A stretch of 64,000 bases of DNA from Neobacillus soli NBRC 102451. Lineage in GTDB: Bacteria; Bacillota; Bacilli; Bacillales; Cytobacillaceae. Both the position numbers and the translations under genes were made by a program. Position 1 is the stretch's first letter; the number at the start of each line of letters is the position of its first letter. A model generated the notes under the pieces. That model was given only the letters and a program-made list of their open reading frames with translations, had not been told where the DNA came from and made no database searches. Where the stretch lies: positions 62,001 through 126,000 of the forward strand of contig NZ_BCVI01000006.1 in the NCBI RefSeq assembly GCF_001591665.1, read 5' to 3'. Shown here one piece after another: positions 60,641 through 64,000 of this stretch.

Positions 60641-62029
60641 TTATTCCCCCTTTGTCCCACCGACAGTGATTTCGCTGACACGGATCATTGGCTGACCTAC
60701 GTTCACAGGAATACTTCCACTAAGTGACCCGCACATTCCGGCGCCATGCCCTAAATTATTTCCAACCATATCGACAAGCTGTAGGGTTTTTGGACCATTT
60801 CCGATTAATGTTGCTCCTTTTAATGGTTTACCAAGCTTTCCATTTTTTACTTCATATGCTTCCATTACGGCAAAATTATAATCACCTGTAGCGGGATTAA
60901 CCTGTCCGCCGCCCATATATTTTGTATAAATACCCTGTTCGGTATTAGCAATGATTTCTTCAGGTGTTGATTTTCCAGGGGCAATATAGGTATTGGTCAT
61001 CCGAGAGGTTGGGGCAAACCGGAAGGATTGTCTTCTGCCGGAGCCGGTTGATTCCATGCCCATTCTTCGTGAATTAAATTTATCAATTAAGTAGCCTTTT
61101 AGAATTCCATTTTCGATGAGGACATTTTTGCGCGCCTTTTCGCCTTCATCATCAATATTGATGGAACCCCATTCATTTTGAATCGTGCCATCATCGATAT
61201 AGGTAACAATGGACGGTGCAACTTTTTCACCAATGCGGTTCGCAAACACAGAGTTGTTTTTCGCAACAGAGGTAGCCTCTAATCCATGTCCACAGGCTTC
61301 ATGAAAAATAACGCCGCCGAATTCATTATCGATAATCACAGGGAATTTCCCGCTTGGACATGGACTCGCATCTAACATCGTCACAGCAATTCGGGCTGCT
61401 TCATTCGCATAATGGTCGATATTTAAATTCTCGAAAAATTCAAAGCCTTGATGGGCGCCAGGTCCATGAAAACCTGTTTCCATTTGGTTATCACGCACAG
61501 CTACTGCCTGAATCGACAGCTTTGAACGAACTCGTTTGTCTTCAGCAAATTTCCCTTCCGAATTAGCAATCAGCACATTTTGTTCTTCGTCCATGAAACG
61601 GACAGTTACCTGTGAAATACTAGAGTGATAGTTTTTGGCGGTGTCATAAGTTTTTTTCATGATGGCGGCTTTTCGAAATTTATCCACCTCTTGCGGCATA
61701 ATTTGAACGGGATGAATGGTTTCAGCCTTTTCATGAATAAGAGGTACGAGTTGAATAATCGTATTTCCGGTAATGGCTTGTGCTGCATTTTTGGCTGCAT
61801 TAATCAGACCTTCCTTACTAAAGTCCGTGGTATAAGCATATACACTTTGCAACCCTTTAAAAACACGGATCCCGACCCCAAAATCACGTCCGGAAAGACA
61901 TGTTTCTATCCTTCCACTTTGCAAGGTGATGTTATTGGTAAAACGATCCTCGACGAAAATCTCAGAAAAATCCCCGCCAGTTGATAAAGCAGCTGTCAGT
62001 ACGTCCTCAATTAAAGATTTACTAAGCAT
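60641..62029 (-). CDS. tldD: TldD-like metalloprotease subunit
   Basis: 462 residues. The zinc motif HEACGHGLEA (HExxxH with distal Cys-containing third ligand in SLSGSIPV... region) is near 260, in the GGVIFHEACGHGLE block typical of TldD. ATG 62029 follows GGGAGGTCTTT; an earlier ATG lacks a site. It is the first gene of the leftward pair with tldE. Confidence 0.92.
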   Translation of the reverse strand: MLSKSLIEDVLTAALSTGGDFSEIFVEDRFTNNITLQSGRIETCLSGRDFGVGIRVFKGLQSVYAYTTDFSKEGLINAAKNAAQAITGNTIIQLVPLIHEKAETIHPVQIMPQEVDKFRKAAIMKKTYDTAKNYHSSISQVTVRFMDEEQNVLIANSEGKFAEDKRVRSKLSIQAVAVRDNQMETGFHGPGAHQGFEFFENLNIDHYANEAARIAVTMLDASPCPSGKFPVIIDNEFGGVIFHEACGHGLEATSVAKNNSVFANRIGEKVAPSIVTYIDDGTIQNEWGSINIDDEGEKARKNVLIENGILKGYLIDKFNSRRMGMESTGSGRRQSFRFAPTSRMTNTYIAPGKSTPEEIIANTEQGIYTKYMGGGQVNPATGDYNFAVMEAYEVKNGKLGKPLKGATLIGNGPKTLQLVDMVGNNLGHGAGMCGSLSGSIPVNVGQPMIRVSEITVGGTKGE

Positions 62030-62272
62030 AAAGACCTCCCATTGTTTTTGAGTAATAGAAATATTCAGACTCCTCAATTTGGAATATTTCTATTTAATCA
62101 TACGTATTTATCATACAATATTTTTCCAGTAGGTGGTTAATTTTACCTCCATTGCTTATTAAAAGCGAAGTCAGCAAATTCTAGTTATAATAGAAATAAA
62201 GATTAAGTTAAGATACCAAAGTTGATACGAATAGGGAAGATTGATTAATTGTTGAAAGGAATTAGAGACGAT

Positions 62273-63190
62273 ATGAAAATAAAAAAAGTTTCCATCATTG
62301 GTTTAGGTGCGTTAGGAATTCTTTTTGGTCATCATTTATCAAAGAAAATGCCTAATGCAGATTTAAGAATTATCGCAGATGCAGCGCGAATAAAGAGATA
62401 TGAGCAAGACCATGTTTATTGTAATGATGAGCAATGTGTTTTCAATTATTTAACACCAGATGAAAGGGTCGAGCCCGCAGATTTACTAATTTTTACCGTC
62501 AAGTATGATGGGTTGAAGGACGCTATTCAAGCTGTAAAAAATCATGTTGGTGAACAGACAATTATTCTATCCGCCTTAAATGGAATATCTAGTGAAGCAA
62601 TAATTGGTCAAACATATGGAATGGAGAACATTTTATACTGTGTTGCCCAAGGGATGGATGCTGTGAAGGAAGGGAATCAGTTAACCTATGACAATATGGG
62701 CATGCTCTGTTTTGGTGATTGGGAATCTGGTGTTGTCACAGAAAATGCAGAGAGAGTAGCTGCATTTTTTGAAGAAATTGATTTTCCATATGAGATTGAT
62801 CAAAATATGGGAAAGAGACAATGGGGTAAATTCATGCTTAATGTCGGCGTGAATCAAACCGTTGCTGTGTATGAAGGTAATTATGGGGAAGTTCAAAGTG
62901 AAGGGCAAGCGAGAGAAACCATGATTGCTGCGATGAAAGAAGTAATCGCTATCTCCGAAAAAGAGGGTATACATTTAACTGAAACAGATCTGGACTATTG
63001 GTTAAGAGTACTAGCTACATTAAACTCAGAGGGAAAACCATCGATGGCGCAGGATATGGAAGCGAGACGCTTCAGTGAGATAGAATTATTTGCAGGTACC
63101 GTATTGAAACTTGGCGAAAAATATGGCGTTTCTACACCGATTAATAAAAAATTGTATGATAGAGTGACGGAGATGGAAAGTCAATTTTGA
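62273..63190 (+). CDS. 2-dehydropantoate 2-reductase (ApbA/PanE-like)
   Basis: 305 residues. The Rossmann NADP motif is IIGLGALGILFGHHL near 8-22; LLIFTVKYDGLKDAI near 75-89 and GKRQWGKFMLNVGVNQTVAV near 182-201 (active Lys and Asn) match ketopantoate reductases. It could make pantoate for coenzyme A or be a paralog acting on another 2-keto acid. ATG 62273 chosen; a TTG at 62249 lengthens it with weaker sites. Single gene, divergent from tldD. Confidence 0.85.
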   Translation: MKIKKVSIIGLGALGILFGHHLSKKMPNADLRIIADAARIKRYEQDHVYCNDEQCVFNYLTPDERVEPADLLIFTVKYDGLKDAIQAVKNHVGEQTIILSALNGISSEAIIGQTYGMENILYCVAQGMDAVKEGNQLTYDNMGMLCFGDWESGVVTENAERVAAFFEEIDFPYEIDQNMGKRQWGKFMLNVGVNQTVAVYEGNYGEVQSEGQARETMIAAMKEVIAISEKEGIHLTETDLDYWLRVLATLNSEGKPSMAQDMEARRFSEIELFAGTVLKLGEKYGVSTPINKKLYDRVTEMESQF

Positions 63191-63323
63191 ATCCCGTTCA
63201 CAGTATAATACAATTGGAGTTATAGTAATAAAGGCTTTGTAATTAAACTTGTCCGTGATATAAGAAATGATTTCGTTGGGTTGAAATCTAAACAGCGAAA
63301 TAATAAAGAAGAAAAGGTGTTTT

Positions 63324-64000
63324 ATGCAGAAAATAATTGTGATTGGTGCAGGGATTCTTGGTGCCTCAACCGCTTATCACCTTGCCAAACTAGGTGCAGC
63401 GGTTACTTTGGTGGATCGAGAGGACCCAGGACAGGCTACAGATGCCGCAGCAGGAATTGTTTGTCCATGGCTTTCGCAACGGCGCAACAAAGCATGGTAC
63501 AGTCTTGCAAAAGGCGGGGCTCGTTACTATCCTGAATTAATTGCCCAATTGGAAGCGGATGATGAGATAGAAACCGGCTATAAACGGGTAGGGGCATTGA
63601 GTCTTCATACAGACATGAAGAAACTAGAACAGATGGCAGAACGAGCGCGAAAACGGCGGGAGGATGCACCGGAAATAGGCGAGATTACGCTTTTGTCACC
63701 TTCTGAAACGAAGAAACTTTTTCCACCGTTATCCGAGGATTATGGCGCTGTTCATGTTAGTGGAGGAGCGCGAGTAAATGGAAGAGCCTTACGTGAGTCA
63801 TTGATTCGCTCATCCATAAAACATGGAGTTACTTTTCTGAGAGGGGATGCATCCATTGTTACAAAAGGGAACCAGGTTATCGGGATTAAGCTTGCTGAGG
63901 AGACAATGTTTGCGGACCAAGTAATTGTCACTGCGGGGGCATGGTCAAACGAGCTTTTACAGCCACTAGGTGTTGAGTTTTTAGTAAAGCCACAAAAGGC
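63324..64000 (+). CDS. FAD-dependent oxidoreductase, DAO/glycine-oxidase-like (partial)
   Basis: It continues past the window end, 225 codons visible. The FAD motif IVIGAGILGASTAYHLAKLG with downstream acidic VDRED is at the N-terminus; AAAGIVCPW and GALSLHTD... follow, resembling amino-acid oxidase/dehydrogenase (DAO family). ATG 63324 follows GAAAAGGTG. The C-terminal FAD-binding block and substrate side are outside the window, so specificity cannot be read. Confidence 0.85.
   Translation, partial: MQKIIVIGAGILGASTAYHLAKLGAAVTLVDREDPGQATDAAAGIVCPWLSQRRNKAWYSLAKGGARYYPELIAQLEADDEIETGYKRVGALSLHTDMKKLEQMAERARKRREDAPEIGEITLLSPSETKKLFPPLSEDYGAVHVSGGARVNGRALRESLIRSSIKHGVTFLRGDASIVTKGNQVIGIKLAEETMFADQVIVTAGAWSNELLQPLGVEFLVKPQK

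Overview
The window looks like chromosomal DNA of an endospore-forming, low-GC Bacillaceae bacterium (Bacillus/Neobacillus-like). The signs are AGGAGG-type ribosome binding sites with frequent GTG/TTG starts, sporulation proteins (YyaC-like, two YjcZ-like), an intracellular subtilisin, a lysine (L-box) riboswitch on dapA, and Bacillus-type intergenic palindromes. I see no rRNA, tRNA or CRISPR. Both ends cut genes: an uppP-like 3' end on the left and a FAD-dependent oxidoreductase on the right. All family names are my reading of motifs; no database search was run.

0-26 kb is a patchwork of short independent units: an SDR dehydrogenase under an MhqR-like operator, intracellular subtilisin, an HTH plus J-domain protein, a SRPBCC protein, a polar amino acid ABC importer, and a 2.3-kb IS1595-family element. 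The element has 28-bp inverted repeats and a perfect 8-bp target duplication, and carries a beta-lactamase-fold serine hydrolase behind a frameshifted transposase. Next come a holin-like type I toxin, a macro-domain/VWA pair, a divergent PRPP synthetase paralog, YjcZ proteins, SstT, SelO and a 796-codon two-domain prenyltransferase/terpenoid-synthase-like protein. Gaps here are full of palindromes of two families (core TGCCTGGCA, and GTCAGTCCCC...GGGGACTGAC).

27-40 kb is a coherent gene set framed by two paralogous GntR regulators. Near-identical TTGGTATAC-type palindromes lie in front of the first regulator and of most transcription units between: two transporters, a ProC-like reductase, a 28-residue cationic peptide, two [2Fe-2S] ferredoxins, a creatininase-family amidohydrolase, a haem-oxygenase-like di-iron oxidase (HDO), an aldehyde dehydrogenase, a GlcG/HbpS protein and a CHR transporter pair. 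I read this as an oxidative catabolic regulon for an unidentified nitrogen-containing substrate, and as the best candidate for an undescribed system.

40.9-49.5 kb holds a sigma-54 activator, a consensus -24/-12 promoter with upstream dyads, and an operon for HyuA/HyuB, an APC permease and a saccharopine-dehydrogenase-like protein. Convergent to it is dapA under a lysine riboswitch.

50.9-59 kb is a complete type II Wadjet (JetABCD) anti-plasmid system in a tightly coupled operon, followed by five 21-bp tandem repeats. 59-64 kb has a TldD/TldE pair, a ketopantoate-reductase-like gene and the truncated oxidoreductase.
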